A DNA stretch of 64,000 nucleotides from Desulfosarcina alkanivorans (lineage in GTDB: Bacteria > Desulfobacterota > Desulfobacteria > Desulfobacterales > Desulfosarcinaceae): positions 3,100,001 through 3,164,000 of the forward strand of contig NZ_AP021874.1 of NCBI RefSeq assembly GCF_009688945.1, read 5' to 3'. The translations under genes were made by a program, and so were the position numbers. The notes beneath the pieces are model-generated. The model was not told the DNA's origin. It was given only the letters and a program-made list of their open reading frames with translations, and made no database searches. This document shows positions 16,944 to 25,177 of the stretch, in pieces (the first letter of the stretch is position 1; each line of letters opens with the position of its first letter).

Positions 16944-18673
16944 GCCTCCCTTGCCGCCGGCAGGACGATCTGAAAGGCCGTTCCCCCGCCGGGCCGGCCG
17001 TCCACCAGGATCTCTCCCCGGTGCGCCTTGATGATATTGTGAGCGATGGCAAGCCCCAGGCCGGTACCGCTCCGCTTGGTGGAAAAATAGGGTTCGAAAA
17101 TGTGGGGCTGGTCCGTGGGATCGATCCCCACGCCGGTGTCGAGGACCTGGATGCGGGTGCTGCCGTCGGCCTGCCCGGATGCCCTGACCGTCAATGTTCC
17201 CCCGTCGGGCATGGCATCCAGGCTGTTGAGCAGGAGGTTGAGCACCACCTGGCTCATGCGGTCGGCGTCCATACGCGCAGACAGGCTGTCGTCGGCCAGA
17301 TCCAGGACCATGGTGACGCCGGATTCGCGACTCTGGCGATCCACCAGCCGGAATGCGTCCCGGAAAAAAGGCTCGAGCGGCACCACCTGAAAATGAAGCC
17401 GGACAGGACGCGAAAAGTCCAGCAATTGCCCCACCACCCGGTTGAGCCGGTCGACCTCCTGGATCATGATGGCGGCGATCTGCTGGTCCTTTTCGGATTG
17501 CCGGTATTTTTCCCTGAAGTAGGTGGCAAACCCCTTGATTGAACTCAACGGGTTGCGGATCTCGTGCGCCACACCGGCGGCCAGACGACCCACCGACGCC
17601 AGGCGCCGGTTTTCTTCCAGCTCCTGATGGAGGGCGCGTATTTCGGTGAGGTCCTTGAACAGGATCACCTGAGCGAAGCACTCCCCGTTTTCGTCTGTCA
17701 GGCGGGCGGCACTCACGTCCATGGGGATGCGGCGGCCGTCGGCGACCGGACAGAGAATCTCCTTTTCCACCGGCCGGCCGGCATCCGCCAGCGTATCGGC
17801 CAATACGCCCGGTATGACACCGCTGGCGGCATGACCGATCACACGGGCGGCACGGACCGACAGCGTGGTTTCGGCGACGGAATTCAGCGCAGTCACCCGG
17901 CCGCTGCGGTCCAACGCCACCAACCCGATGGGCATGCGCGACACCAGGTTGTCGGAAAACACCTTTTCCCGCGCCAGGGATGTCCGGGCGGAACGGTAGT
18001 TCTGGGTCAGAAAAAGCAGCATCACCCCGGCGCATCCGACCAGCAGGAGCACGAGGGCCATCACCACGGTGTGGCGCACGTCGGCGCGATGGGCGGCGTC
18101 CAGAGCATCGGTCCTGAAGCCGGCAAAAATGACCATGGCCGGGGCCTCCCGTTCCGGCGGGGCCATGCGCATCATGTGCCCGTGCATGGAACGCTTCGAT
18201 GGTCTGGCCAGTGGGGCGAACTTCCCGAAAATCTCCACAACGGCCTCATTTTCCGCCGATGTGGTCCGGCGCCAGGCCAGCTTGCCCGACGCATACACGG
18301 ACTCGAGATCCAGGGTGCCCCCATAATCGGTCCCCAGCCGATCCATCCGGCTGTGGGCAACCACGGTACCGTCGATGCCAACCACCAGAAGGTAGGCAAT
18401 GTCCGGCTGGGCGGCGGTTTCGACCAGCAGGCGCTGCAATTTGAAGCCGCTGCCGTGCCCCCCGCGCAGACCCATTCGGGTACCGGCTTCAAACGACCGG
18501 ATCAGTGCGCCCCCCTTTTCAATCATCAGGCGGATGCTCTGGCGCTTCTGGCGATTGATGTTCTCCAGAGACATCAGGGCCACAATGGGCAGCAGGACCA
18601 GCACCGCTCCGAGTATGATCCAGGGTGAAAAACCCGAAAGAAAGATCCTGTATTTTTGTCTGTCCATCATCAT
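16940..18673 (-). CDS. zraS: Membrane sensor histidine kinase, ZraS type
   Basis: About 577 residues from the MMMDRQKY start; an ATG at 18730 is possible. TM1 (WIILGAVLVLLPIVAL) is followed by a periplasmic sensor region of about 170 residues (containing FKLQRLLVETAAQPDIAYLL) and TM2 (VVMALVLLLVGCAGVMLLFL). A PAS domain, HisKA (GVAHEIRNPLSSIKGF) and HATPase_c (DTGVGIDPTD, GTGLGLAIAHNIIKAH) follow. The periplasmic part includes a Met/His-containing patch (SMHGHMMRMAP), suggestive of metal contact. It is coupled to the response regulator gene by ATGA. Confidence 0.87.
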   Translation of the reverse strand: MMMDRQKYRIFLSGFSPWIILGAVLVLLPIVALMSLENINRQKRQSIRLMIEKGGALIRSFEAGTRMGLRGGHGSGFKLQRLLVETAAQPDIAYLLVVGIDGTVVAHSRMDRLGTDYGGTLDLESVYASGKLAWRRTTSAENEAVVEIFGKFAPLARPSKRSMHGHMMRMAPPEREAPAMVIFAGFRTDALDAAHRADVRHTVVMALVLLLVGCAGVMLLFLTQNYRSARTSLAREKVFSDNLVSRMPIGLVALDRSGRVTALNSVAETTLSVRAARVIGHAASGVIPGVLADTLADAGRPVEKEILCPVADGRRIPMDVSAARLTDENGECFAQVILFKDLTEIRALHQELEENRRLASVGRLAAGVAHEIRNPLSSIKGFATYFREKYRQSEKDQQIAAIMIQEVDRLNRVVGQLLDFSRPVRLHFQVVPLEPFFRDAFRLVDRQSRESGVTMVLDLADDSLSARMDADRMSQVVLNLLLNSLDAMPDGGTLTVRASGQADGSTRIQVLDTGVGIDPTDQPHIFEPYFSTKRSGTGLGLAIAHNIIKAHRGEILVDGRPGGGTAFQIVLPAAREA

Positions 18674-18936
18674 CCCGATTGTCGAATACAAAAACGCTGC
18701 CAGCGTGCTGATAATCTCAGGAAGCCGCATCCATCGCCTTCCCGACCGAACCGGATGAAAACCGTCCCGGAAAAACCGGCACCTTTTTACCCGGACCGGC
18801 AATCCGGGCTGGTTACTTTCGACCCGCTCCAACCAATGCCTGGTGCCGTAATCCGATGGGGCCAAAAATTGAAAACGGTTTTTTAGGTATTAGATTTAGA
18901 AGGTTACGATTTTTCCAGCCGAAAATCAAACGGAAA

Positions 18937-18952
18937 TGGCACCAGCCTTGCT
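18937..18952 (+). promoter_or_regulatory. Sigma-54 (-24/-12) promoter of the ZraP-like gene
   Basis: TGGCACCAGCCTTGCT matches the sigma-54 consensus (TGGCAC, five bases, TTGC-A/T) at every key position. It lies 77 bases ahead of the zraP-like start and opposite a sigma-54 activator pair, which supports a functional call. An AAAACGGTTTT near-palindrome around 18869 is a candidate upstream activator site, but this is weak. Confidence 0.82.
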
Positions 18953-19028
18953 CAAGAAAATTATCGACAGTGAAACCCGGCATCAATTGGACCATCTTCA
19001 TCTTTTTTAACCATGAAAGGAGTCAATC

Positions 19029-19541
19029 ATGAAAACCAGCAACATGAAAATCGCAATTGCCGGCCTGGCCGCCGTCGCCATCATCGCCGTGGGTGCCAAC
19101 GCCATGGCGGGCAAAGGAATGGGATATCAGGCCGATGAACAGGGAGGCGGGGGCTACGGCGGGCAACACCGCCGGGGCGACTGCGCCTACGGTCAGATGA
19201 ACGCGGACGTCACCCCCGAACAACGCGAACAGCTGGATGCCGAGCGGCAGGCATTTTTCGAGACCACCAAAAACGAACGGCAGGATCTGCATGCCAAGCG
19301 GCTGGCATTGCGTGCGGAAATGGCCAAGCGCCAACCGGATGTGAAAAAAGCCTCGGGCCTGCAGCGGGAAATCACCGAACTGCGGGGGAGCCTGGACCAG
19401 AAACGCCTGGACCATATTATGGCCATGCGCAAGATCAGTCCCGATGCCGGCCGGGGATGCATGATGGAAGGCCGGGGCATGGGCCACCACGGCAAGCGTC
19501 ATGGCATGGGTTACGGAACGGGGAACTGCCCGAACCAATAA
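19029..19541 (+). CDS. zraP: ZraP-like periplasmic metal-binding chaperone
   Basis: 170 residues with a signal peptide (KIAIAGLAAVAIIAVGANAMA). The mature N-terminus is Gly/His/Cys-rich (GGGGYGGQHRRGDCAYG). A central helical hairpin contains DVTPEQREQLDAERQAFFET, the LTXXQ-like element typical of ZraP/Spy/CpxP proteins. The tail (GCMMEGRGMGHHGKRHGMG) is rich in Met, His and Cys and is likely to bind zinc or copper. ZraP homologues bind metal and damp their sensor kinase. It is divergent from the kinase/regulator pair and has its own sigma-54 promoter and a terminator. Confidence 0.85.
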   Translation: MKTSNMKIAIAGLAAVAIIAVGANAMAGKGMGYQADEQGGGGYGGQHRRGDCAYGQMNADVTPEQREQLDAERQAFFETTKNERQDLHAKRLALRAEMAKRQPDVKKASGLQREITELRGSLDQKRLDHIMAMRKISPDAGRGCMMEGRGMGHHGKRHGMGYGTGNCPNQ

Positions 19542-19569
19542 AAAACAGCTGTGATCGCTGAATGACCGC

Positions 19570-19602
19570 GGCGCCGGGGGCCTCCCCCGGCGCCGCCGTT
19601 TT
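19570..19602 (+). terminator. Rho-independent terminator after the ZraP-like gene
   Basis: GGCGCCGGGGG-CCT-CCCCCGGCGCC is a perfect 11-base stem with a three-base loop, followed by GCCGTTTTCT. It lies 29 bases after the stop codon. Confidence 0.8.
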
Positions 19603-19743
19603 CTGCCCACACAACCGCTTTCAGCCGGGATCGGCGCAAAACCGGAAAGGCCACCGGTCATCCCACCCATCCGATTTGGGTTGGATTCCGCCGCGCGGAT
19701 CTGATATGGCCATGGCCATTCAGCAGGTGAATGGAGCCGTCCG

Positions 19744-20190
19744 ATGAACCCCCTGTACCAGCGTCCCTACTTTTTCGATGCGGGCATCCGCTTCCAGTGC
19801 AAGCGCTGTGGTGCCTGCTGCACCGGCGCCCCCGGTATTGTTCGGGTCAATGAACGGGAGGTCGCCGGCATGGCCGCTTACCTGGGTATGTCGGATTCCG
19901 GGGTGGTCGACGCGTATCTGTCTCCCCGGGAAAACGGATACCGGGTCCGGGAAGCCCCTGACGGCCGCTGCCTGTTTTTCGAAAGCGGCTGCCGGATCTA
20001 TCCCGTCCGCCCCCTGCAGTGCCGGACGTTTCCCTTCTGGTTTGCCAACCTGCGTTCCGAAGCCCGGTGGGAAGCCGTCCGCCGTGAATGCCCGGGCATC
20101 GGCGCCGGCCGTCGCTACACCCGAACCGACATCCTGGATATCCTGCAGCAGGGGATGCGATTGTTTACGAAGGCATCATCTGTTGGGTGA
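19744..20190 (+). CDS. YkgJ-type cysteine-cluster protein
   Basis: 148 residues with the CxxCGxCC-type opening FQCKRCGACCTGAPG at residues 18-32, then CLFFESGCRIYPVRPLQCRTFPFW. These eight or so cysteines define the YkgJ/Fli-B-like zinc- or iron-chelating cluster family. No catalytic function is established for it. The start ATG 19744 has GGAG eight bases upstream. It is monocistronic as seen; the acyl-CoA dehydrogenase converges on it. Confidence 0.8.
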   Translation: MNPLYQRPYFFDAGIRFQCKRCGACCTGAPGIVRVNEREVAGMAAYLGMSDSGVVDAYLSPRENGYRVREAPDGRCLFFESGCRIYPVRPLQCRTFPFWFANLRSEARWEAVRRECPGIGAGRRYTRTDILDILQQGMRLFTKASSVG

Positions 20191-20239
20191 AATCAAAATT
20201 GCTGCTAACAACTGGATCAGAGAATCCTTTTGATGGTTT

Positions 20240-21934
20240 TTAGTCGTTCATGCGGTATGCCCCTTTGAGGGCGTACACCTCTTTCTCCCAGATGCGGTTG
20301 AAGCGCTGCGGGTCGGCTACCGGCTTTTTGATCATCCGCATACAGACCGCCATCTGCGTGTCCGTACTGCTGGTCTTGCTGTAGAGCTGCAGGGCGAACC
20401 TGGAGAAATCCCGTACCATGAAATCGAAGATCTGGTCCATCAGGTCGTCCGCCACCCCTTCAATGCCCGCTTTTTCGATAAGCAGCTGGCCGTAGGCCAC
20501 CAGGGTGAACAGCTCGCCCATGTTGAGCAGAAAATCGATGTCCTTGATCTGTTCCCGGTCCGGTGCGGCGGTGGCCAGCAGTTCCACCAGCAGGTCGATC
20601 TGCTCCTTGAATACCCGGACGTTGGGAAGATCGATGCTGTCGTAGGCAATATGGTAATCGTGGAACTGGATTTTACCCAGCCCCTTGGTGGGGCCCTGGT
20701 TGAAGAGGAAATCATCATGGACCGCCGCGTCCATTTTCCCGATTTCCGGGAACTGGCCGGGATTGAAAAAGTAGTTGGCCATGAACTTGACGATCAGGGC
20801 CATGTTCACATGGACAGTGCCTTCCAGCTTGGGCAGGGCGCGGATGTCCCGGGCCGCCATTTCGAAGTAGGTGTCCTTTTCAAAGCCCTTGGCCGCGATC
20901 ACGTCCCACAGCAGGTTGATCACCTCCTCGCCCTGGGTGGTCACCTTCATCTTCACCATGGGGTTGTAGAGCAGATAGCGCCGGTCGTCGGCCGACGCAC
21001 TGCGCATGTAGTCCGCAGCCCGGGAAGCAAACATGCGCATGGCGCACAAACGCGCATAGGCATCCACAAACAGCTGGCGGATGTGGGGGAAATCGGTCAC
21101 ATAATGATGGAACAGGTAGCGGCCGGCCGCATGGTCGATGGCCTCGTAAAACGCGTGGGTGCAGATGCCGATGGAGGCCCAGCCCAGGTTGTACTTGCCC
21201 ACGTTGATGGTGTTCAGGGAGGAGTCCCATGCCTCACTGCCCGTGGTGAGGATGTCGTCGTCGGTCAAGGGGTAGCCATGAAGGGCGTACTCGGAGACGT
21301 ACATCTGGGAGTTGACCACATTCTGGACGCATTCGTAGCAGTCGTGTTTGGGGTCCACGACGAAAAAGGCGTATTCATCGGTTTCCGAATTCTTGGCAAA
21401 CGTGGAGACCAGGGCCGCCTCATTGCCGTTGCCGATGTAGTACTTGCCGCCGTCGGCCCGGTATTGCCCGTCACCCATGGGCGTCAGGGCCATATCACTG
21501 GCGTACAGGTCGGCACCGTGCTCTTTTTCCGACAGGCCGAAGGCGAAAATGCCGCCGTCTTCCAGCAGTCTGGCGGTCTTTTCCTTGACCGCTTCGTTTT
21601 TGCCCATCCAGATGGGGCCCAGACCCAGAATGGACACCTGCCAGGCGTACCAGTAGGCCAGGCTGTAAAAACCGAGGATCTCGTTGAAATCCATGTTGCG
21701 AAAGGTGTCCCAGCGGCATCCCTCGCCGCCGTATGGGGTCGGGGTCAGCAGGGAGGCGAAGATCCCCTCTTTTTTGACGAACTGCAGGAAATCGTCGTAC
21801 CAGACCCGTTCGTGGTCGTCTTCCTTGAGCTTTTTCTTGCCCTTGGTTTCAAAAAAATCGATGGTCTTTTTCATGATCTCCCTGGATCGCCGGTCCAGGT
21901 GGTCGAACTGCGCCTTCTTGGGATTGAACAGCAT
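20240..21934 (-). CDS. Acyl-CoA dehydrogenase family protein
   Basis: 564 residues, longer than the usual 380-400, with an N-terminal extension and a C-terminal helical extension. The FAD/acyl-CoA core is recognisable: FAFGLSEKEHGADLYASDM, GGKYYIGNGNEAALVSTFAKN, FVVDPKHDCYECVQN and GWASIGICTHAFYEAIDHAAGR. The helical part around RQLFVDAYARLCAMRMFASRAADYM follows the family pattern. Substrate specificity cannot be read. It is typical of beta-oxidising anaerobes that have many divergent paralogues. No electron-transfer flavoprotein gene is adjacent. It stands alone on this strand. Confidence 0.85.
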   Translation of the reverse strand: MLFNPKKAQFDHLDRRSREIMKKTIDFFETKGKKKLKEDDHERVWYDDFLQFVKKEGIFASLLTPTPYGGEGCRWDTFRNMDFNEILGFYSLAYWYAWQVSILGLGPIWMGKNEAVKEKTARLLEDGGIFAFGLSEKEHGADLYASDMALTPMGDGQYRADGGKYYIGNGNEAALVSTFAKNSETDEYAFFVVDPKHDCYECVQNVVNSQMYVSEYALHGYPLTDDDILTTGSEAWDSSLNTINVGKYNLGWASIGICTHAFYEAIDHAAGRYLFHHYVTDFPHIRQLFVDAYARLCAMRMFASRAADYMRSASADDRRYLLYNPMVKMKVTTQGEEVINLLWDVIAAKGFEKDTYFEMAARDIRALPKLEGTVHVNMALIVKFMANYFFNPGQFPEIGKMDAAVHDDFLFNQGPTKGLGKIQFHDYHIAYDSIDLPNVRVFKEQIDLLVELLATAAPDREQIKDIDFLLNMGELFTLVAYGQLLIEKAGIEGVADDLMDQIFDFMVRDFSRFALQLYSKTSSTDTQMAVCMRMIKKPVADPQRFNRIWEKEVYALKGAYRMND

Positions 21935-22136
21935 GGGTAGCCCTCCTCACAACGCTTTTTTCCGCACACGTCAACCGTGCGGATGTTTCCCGGCCATGGG
22001 AGACCGGTCATGTTGGCAACGTTAACATTGTTCACCTATCCCAGAAAAAGAGGTCCTGTCAATGGATTACTGGCCAAACCGCCCGCCGTCTGTTATTTTG
22101 TCGCCCACCGATGTCAACGCAACCGAAAGGCGATAA

Positions 22137-22880
22137 ATGACAGAGCCCGACAGCCCTGACAAAATGGGGATGATCCCCTGGCCGGAATTGATCCCCGGGA
22201 CGTTGATCCGGCGCTACAAACGGTTTCTTGCGGACGTCCGTCTGGACAGCGGGGAAACCGTTACCGCCCACTGCCCCAACTCGGGAAGCATGACGGCCTG
22301 CTGCCAGCCGGGCCGGCCGGTTTATCTCTCCTGTCACGACAATCCCAGACGCAAGCTCAAGTATACCTGGGAACTGATACACATGCCCGGATCCCTGGTA
22401 GGGGTGAACACCCAGATACCCAACCGGCTCACCGCCCACGCCATTGAGACGGGCGATGTGGCTGAATTGAGCGGCTACGACACGCTCAGGCGCGAAGTCC
22501 CCGCGGGCAGACACTCGCGGATCGACATCCTGCTGGAGTCAGAGGATCGCCGCCCCTGCTACGTGGAGGTCAAAAACTGCACCCTGGTAAACGGCGGCGC
22601 GGCCACGTTTCCCGATGCGGTGACCGTTCGGGGCCAAAAGCATCTGGTCGAACTCCAGGACCTGGTGGCCGCCGGATATCGATGCGCCATGTTTTTCCTG
22701 ATTCAACGCATGGACGCCCGATCCTTTTCGCCCGCCGACCACATCGATCCCCAGTACGGGAAAAAGCTGCGTCAGGCATCGCAAAACGGCGTAGAGATCC
22801 TGGTATACGATGTCTGGATCGATCTTCACGGCATCCGGCTGAACCGGCGGATCCCCTATGAACTGGGGCCGCTGCCCTGA
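22137..22880 (+). CDS. sfsA: SfsA family DNA/RNA nuclease-like protein
   Basis: 247 residues. SfsA motifs are present in order: PGTLIRRYKRFLADVRLDSG, VTAHCPNSGSMTACC, KYTWELIHMPGSLVGVNTQIPN, SRIDILLE, CYVEVKNCTLV, FPDAVTVRGQKHLVEL and an acidic end. SfsA (sugar fermentation stimulation protein) has an OB-like N-terminal part and a PD-(D/E)XK-type nuclease core, visible here as the D...EVK residues (IDILLE ... VEVKN). Its cellular role is poorly known. Monocistronic. Confidence 0.92.
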   Translation: MTEPDSPDKMGMIPWPELIPGTLIRRYKRFLADVRLDSGETVTAHCPNSGSMTACCQPGRPVYLSCHDNPRRKLKYTWELIHMPGSLVGVNTQIPNRLTAHAIETGDVAELSGYDTLRREVPAGRHSRIDILLESEDRRPCYVEVKNCTLVNGGAATFPDAVTVRGQKHLVELQDLVAAGYRCAMFFLIQRMDARSFSPADHIDPQYGKKLRQASQNGVEILVYDVWIDLHGIRLNRRIPYELGPLP

Positions 22881-23135
22881 ACGATAGAAGGCCTCCTGGC
22901 CGGTGCACGCCAAAAGTGGCATTCGGAAAATCACCGCCCGGCAGGTTTCCAGCATGCCGGGCAGACCGTCGGGGATGGCTGCGCCTGTTAAAATTAAGTT
23001 TGAAATTTCAGGGATTTTGGACTATTATACCGCCTGGTTAAGCCAAGTTTGACCGCTGCCAGACAGGATCCGGACCGGTTCGCCACCCGGGTCACCGCCT
23101 TCAGGATACCGAAGTAAAACGATGAGGACGCTGCA

Positions 23136-23564
23136 ATGAATAGCGATGCCGCCGGCAATACAAAACAAGGCCTAAAGGTGCTCCTGGTTGACGATGAAAA
23201 GATGGTGCTCGAGGTGGGGAAAGCCATCCTCCAGCGGCTGGGCCATGAAGTCGTTGCCGCCGAGAGCGGAGAGGAGGCCCTGGAGCAGTTCGGCCGGCAG
23301 GCCGAATCCATCGGATGCGTGGTATTGGACCTGACCATGCCGGGAATGAACGGCAGGGCGACATTCCAGGCATTGCGGGAACTGAACCCCGAACTGCCCA
23401 TCATCATTGCCAGCGGCCTGGCCGCCGACCAGGTTGCCGGTCATTTCGACGACATGCCGCCGACAGCCGTTATCCAGAAACCCTACCAGATTGCCGATCT
23501 CTCGAACACGATCCAGCGCATTCTCCAGGACAGCCCGTCATGCGCACCGCCGCCAACCGGCTGA
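23136..23564 (+). CDS. Single-domain response regulator (CheY-like)
   Basis: 142 residues made of one receiver domain: LKVLLVDDEKMVLEVG (acidic pair), the phospho-acceptor in CVVLDLTMPGMNG and the lysine in AVIQKPYQIADL. There is no output domain. A Pro-rich tail of about 12 residues ends it. GAGGA lies nine bases before the start. No kinase is adjacent on this strand, so its partner is unknown. Confidence 0.87.
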   Translation: MNSDAAGNTKQGLKVLLVDDEKMVLEVGKAILQRLGHEVVAAESGEEALEQFGRQAESIGCVVLDLTMPGMNGRATFQALRELNPELPIIIASGLAADQVAGHFDDMPPTAVIQKPYQIADLSNTIQRILQDSPSCAPPPTG

Positions 23565-23661
23565 TCCGCCCCTGCACGGAAAAAAGGGGTCCCCCGCAAC
23601 CATCCTTGTGGAGGACGATGCCTCGCAGGGATATCAAAAAACAACCGACAGTGGACCAACA

Positions 23662-24120
23662 TCAGACATCGAACTTGGCCTTGATCTTGAAAACGTGGGT
23701 GGCGGGCAGATTGAGGATCCGCTCGACGCCAGTTTTCTCGGCTATCCGGGCCAGATTCTCACGGATCACGGCCATGGATGGGGCGATAAAGGTGAACCAC
23801 ACGTTGAATGAATTTTCCCGAAGGTAGTTGTGGGTCACCCCGGGAAAACCGTTTACCGTCCGGGCAAACAACTCCAGCTTCTCTTCGGGAACCCGGGCCG
23901 TGCACAGGGTGCTGACGAACCCGACCTTTCCCGGAACGAAGTTCCCGCCGATTCGCCGGATGATGCCTTTTTCCTTGAGCCGCGAGACCCGCTTGAGCAC
24001 CCTGGCCTCGGTGGTTCCCAGTTCCCGGGCAATGGACGCGAAGGGCCGGGGGGTCAACGGGAATCGTGTCTGAATACGATTAAGAATCGTTTTGTCCAGT
24101 TGATCCATTTCTATAGTCAT
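23662..24120 (-). CDS. Siroheme decarboxylase subunit / Lrp-AsnC-type protein (AhbA or AhbB)
   Basis: 152 residues from ATG 24120. An Lrp-type winged helix (MDQLDKTILNRIQTRFPLT, ELGTTEARVLKRVSRLKEKG) is followed by an effector-like beta-alpha-beta domain with VTHNYLRENSFNVWFTFIA and LPATHVFKIKAKFDV. The HNYLR and FKI patterns are those of AhbA/AhbB, which turn siroheme into 12,18-didecarboxysiroheme in the alternative haem pathway of sulfate reducers. Only one subunit is here; the partner must be elsewhere. It lies next to cytochrome c assembly genes on the same strand, which fits a haem-supply role. A simple transcription regulator cannot be excluded. Confidence 0.75.
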   Translation of the reverse strand: MTIEMDQLDKTILNRIQTRFPLTPRPFASIARELGTTEARVLKRVSRLKEKGIIRRIGGNFVPGKVGFVSTLCTARVPEEKLELFARTVNGFPGVTHNYLRENSFNVWFTFIAPSMAVIRENLARIAEKTGVERILNLPATHVFKIKAKFDV

Positions 24121-24201
24121 ATCAGAGTAATCCCTCAATCGATGGTGTCTTTCCAAAGGTGGTGGCCTGTGGGTCCCCGCTGTCCGGGATCTACGACACG
24201 C

Positions 24202-24306
24202 CAAGGCCGCAGCATTTTTCCAACCGCAGGCGCAGCAGCGCTACGTCGAGGATTGCAAAATTGTGAGCACACCGGCATGAGCCGCAAGATGCCATCTCTG
24301 AATAGA
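24202..24306. repeat. Dispersed palindromic element, family B, copy 1
   Basis: About 105 bases in the gap between the Lrp-type gene and the CcsA-type gene. It shares CAAGGCCGCAGCAT, AGGCGCAGCAGCGCT and CGTCGAGGAT blocks, in the same order and orientation, with the element at 63867-63984. Both end with a CTGAATA/ATGAATA segment. Its arms are more degenerate than in the other copy. Confidence 0.65.
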
Positions 24307-24312
24307 CACACG

Positions 24313-25158
24313 CTATACTTTTCCATAACTGTGAAGCCCCGGCAGCAGGTTGACGCCGAAATAAGTGAACAGCACCGCCGCAAAACCGACGAGGGACAGA
24401 TAGGCGATCTGCTTTCCCTGCCACCCGCGCATGAGGCGGGCATGCAGCAGGCTGGCATAGATGAACCAGGTGATCAGGGACCAGGTTTCTTTGGGGTCCC
24501 AGGACCAGTAACTGCCCCAGGCGGAGTTGGCCCACACCGCGCCGGTGATGATCCCGCCGGTGAGAAAAAGAAACCCGAACAGCACCATCTGGTGGGTCAG
24601 TTCATCGAGCACATCCAGTTTGGGAATATGACCGATGATCCCCCCGCCCTTTTCAGGATCCCTTGCCTTGATCAGGTACATGATGCTCATCCCGAAGGCG
24701 ATGGCAAAGGCGGCGTAGCCGAAAAAACAGGTGGCGACATGGGCGATAAGCCAGTTGCTCTTCAGGGCCGGCACCAGCGGTTGGATGCGGTCGCTGATAT
24801 TGGGCGACATGGATGCGTAAGCCATGGCCAGAAATACAATCGGCGTGACAAAGGCACCGATCAGCGCGTTCTTGTATTTAAACTCCAGGAAGAGGTAGAT
24901 CACGCCGGCCGTCCATGAGAAAAACACCAGCGATTCATACAGGTTGGAAAGTGGTGCGTGCCCGATTCCCATCTGGTAGGACTCCACCCAGCGCAGAAGG
25001 AGGCCGGCGGTGGTCACCAGCACAGCCGCCAATACCGTCCATCGGGCAGGCACGGTCAACCGGGTTCTCCTGAAAATCAGGGCCGCCAGGTAAAAAAACG
25101 CGGCCAGAGCAAAAACAAAGGTCGAAATGGAGAGTAGCTGTGAACTGCTCATAGGCAA
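24313..25158 (-). CDS. ccsB: Cytochrome c biogenesis protein CcsA/CcsB (system II haem handling)
   Basis: 281 residues with about eight membrane segments. The tryptophan-rich WWD haem-binding signature is WGSYWSWDPKETWSLITWF, and conserved histidines occur in LIAHVATCFFGYAAF, ELTHQMV and YFGVNLLPGLHSYG. System II proteins of this type export haem and attach it to apocytochromes with ResB. The gene follows resB after 19 bases on the same strand, so the two are one operon. In plants the equivalent is called CcsA and in Bacillus ResC, hence the naming ambiguity. Confidence 0.93.
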   Translation of the reverse strand: MPMSSSQLLSISTFVFALAAFFYLAALIFRRTRLTVPARWTVLAAVLVTTAGLLLRWVESYQMGIGHAPLSNLYESLVFFSWTAGVIYLFLEFKYKNALIGAFVTPIVFLAMAYASMSPNISDRIQPLVPALKSNWLIAHVATCFFGYAAFAIAFGMSIMYLIKARDPEKGGGIIGHIPKLDVLDELTHQMVLFGFLFLTGGIITGAVWANSAWGSYWSWDPKETWSLITWFIYASLLHARLMRGWQGKQIAYLSLVGFAAVLFTYFGVNLLPGLHSYGKV

Positions 25159-25177
25159 TGTTGAACTCCTTTTTGTG

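Noticed and set aside
16944..18035. Upstream continuation of the ZraR-type frame, giving 824 residues in total
   Set aside because: The extra part is a shifted reading of the kinase gene; the true start is the ATG that overlaps the kinase stop codon.
20651..21940. A 429-codon open frame opposite the acyl-CoA dehydrogenase
   Set aside because: It is the antisense shadow of a well-supported gene; the translation is repetitive and matches no family.
22952..23050. A 32-codon open frame before the lone receiver gene
   Set aside because: Too short, no ribosome site and no known small-protein pattern.
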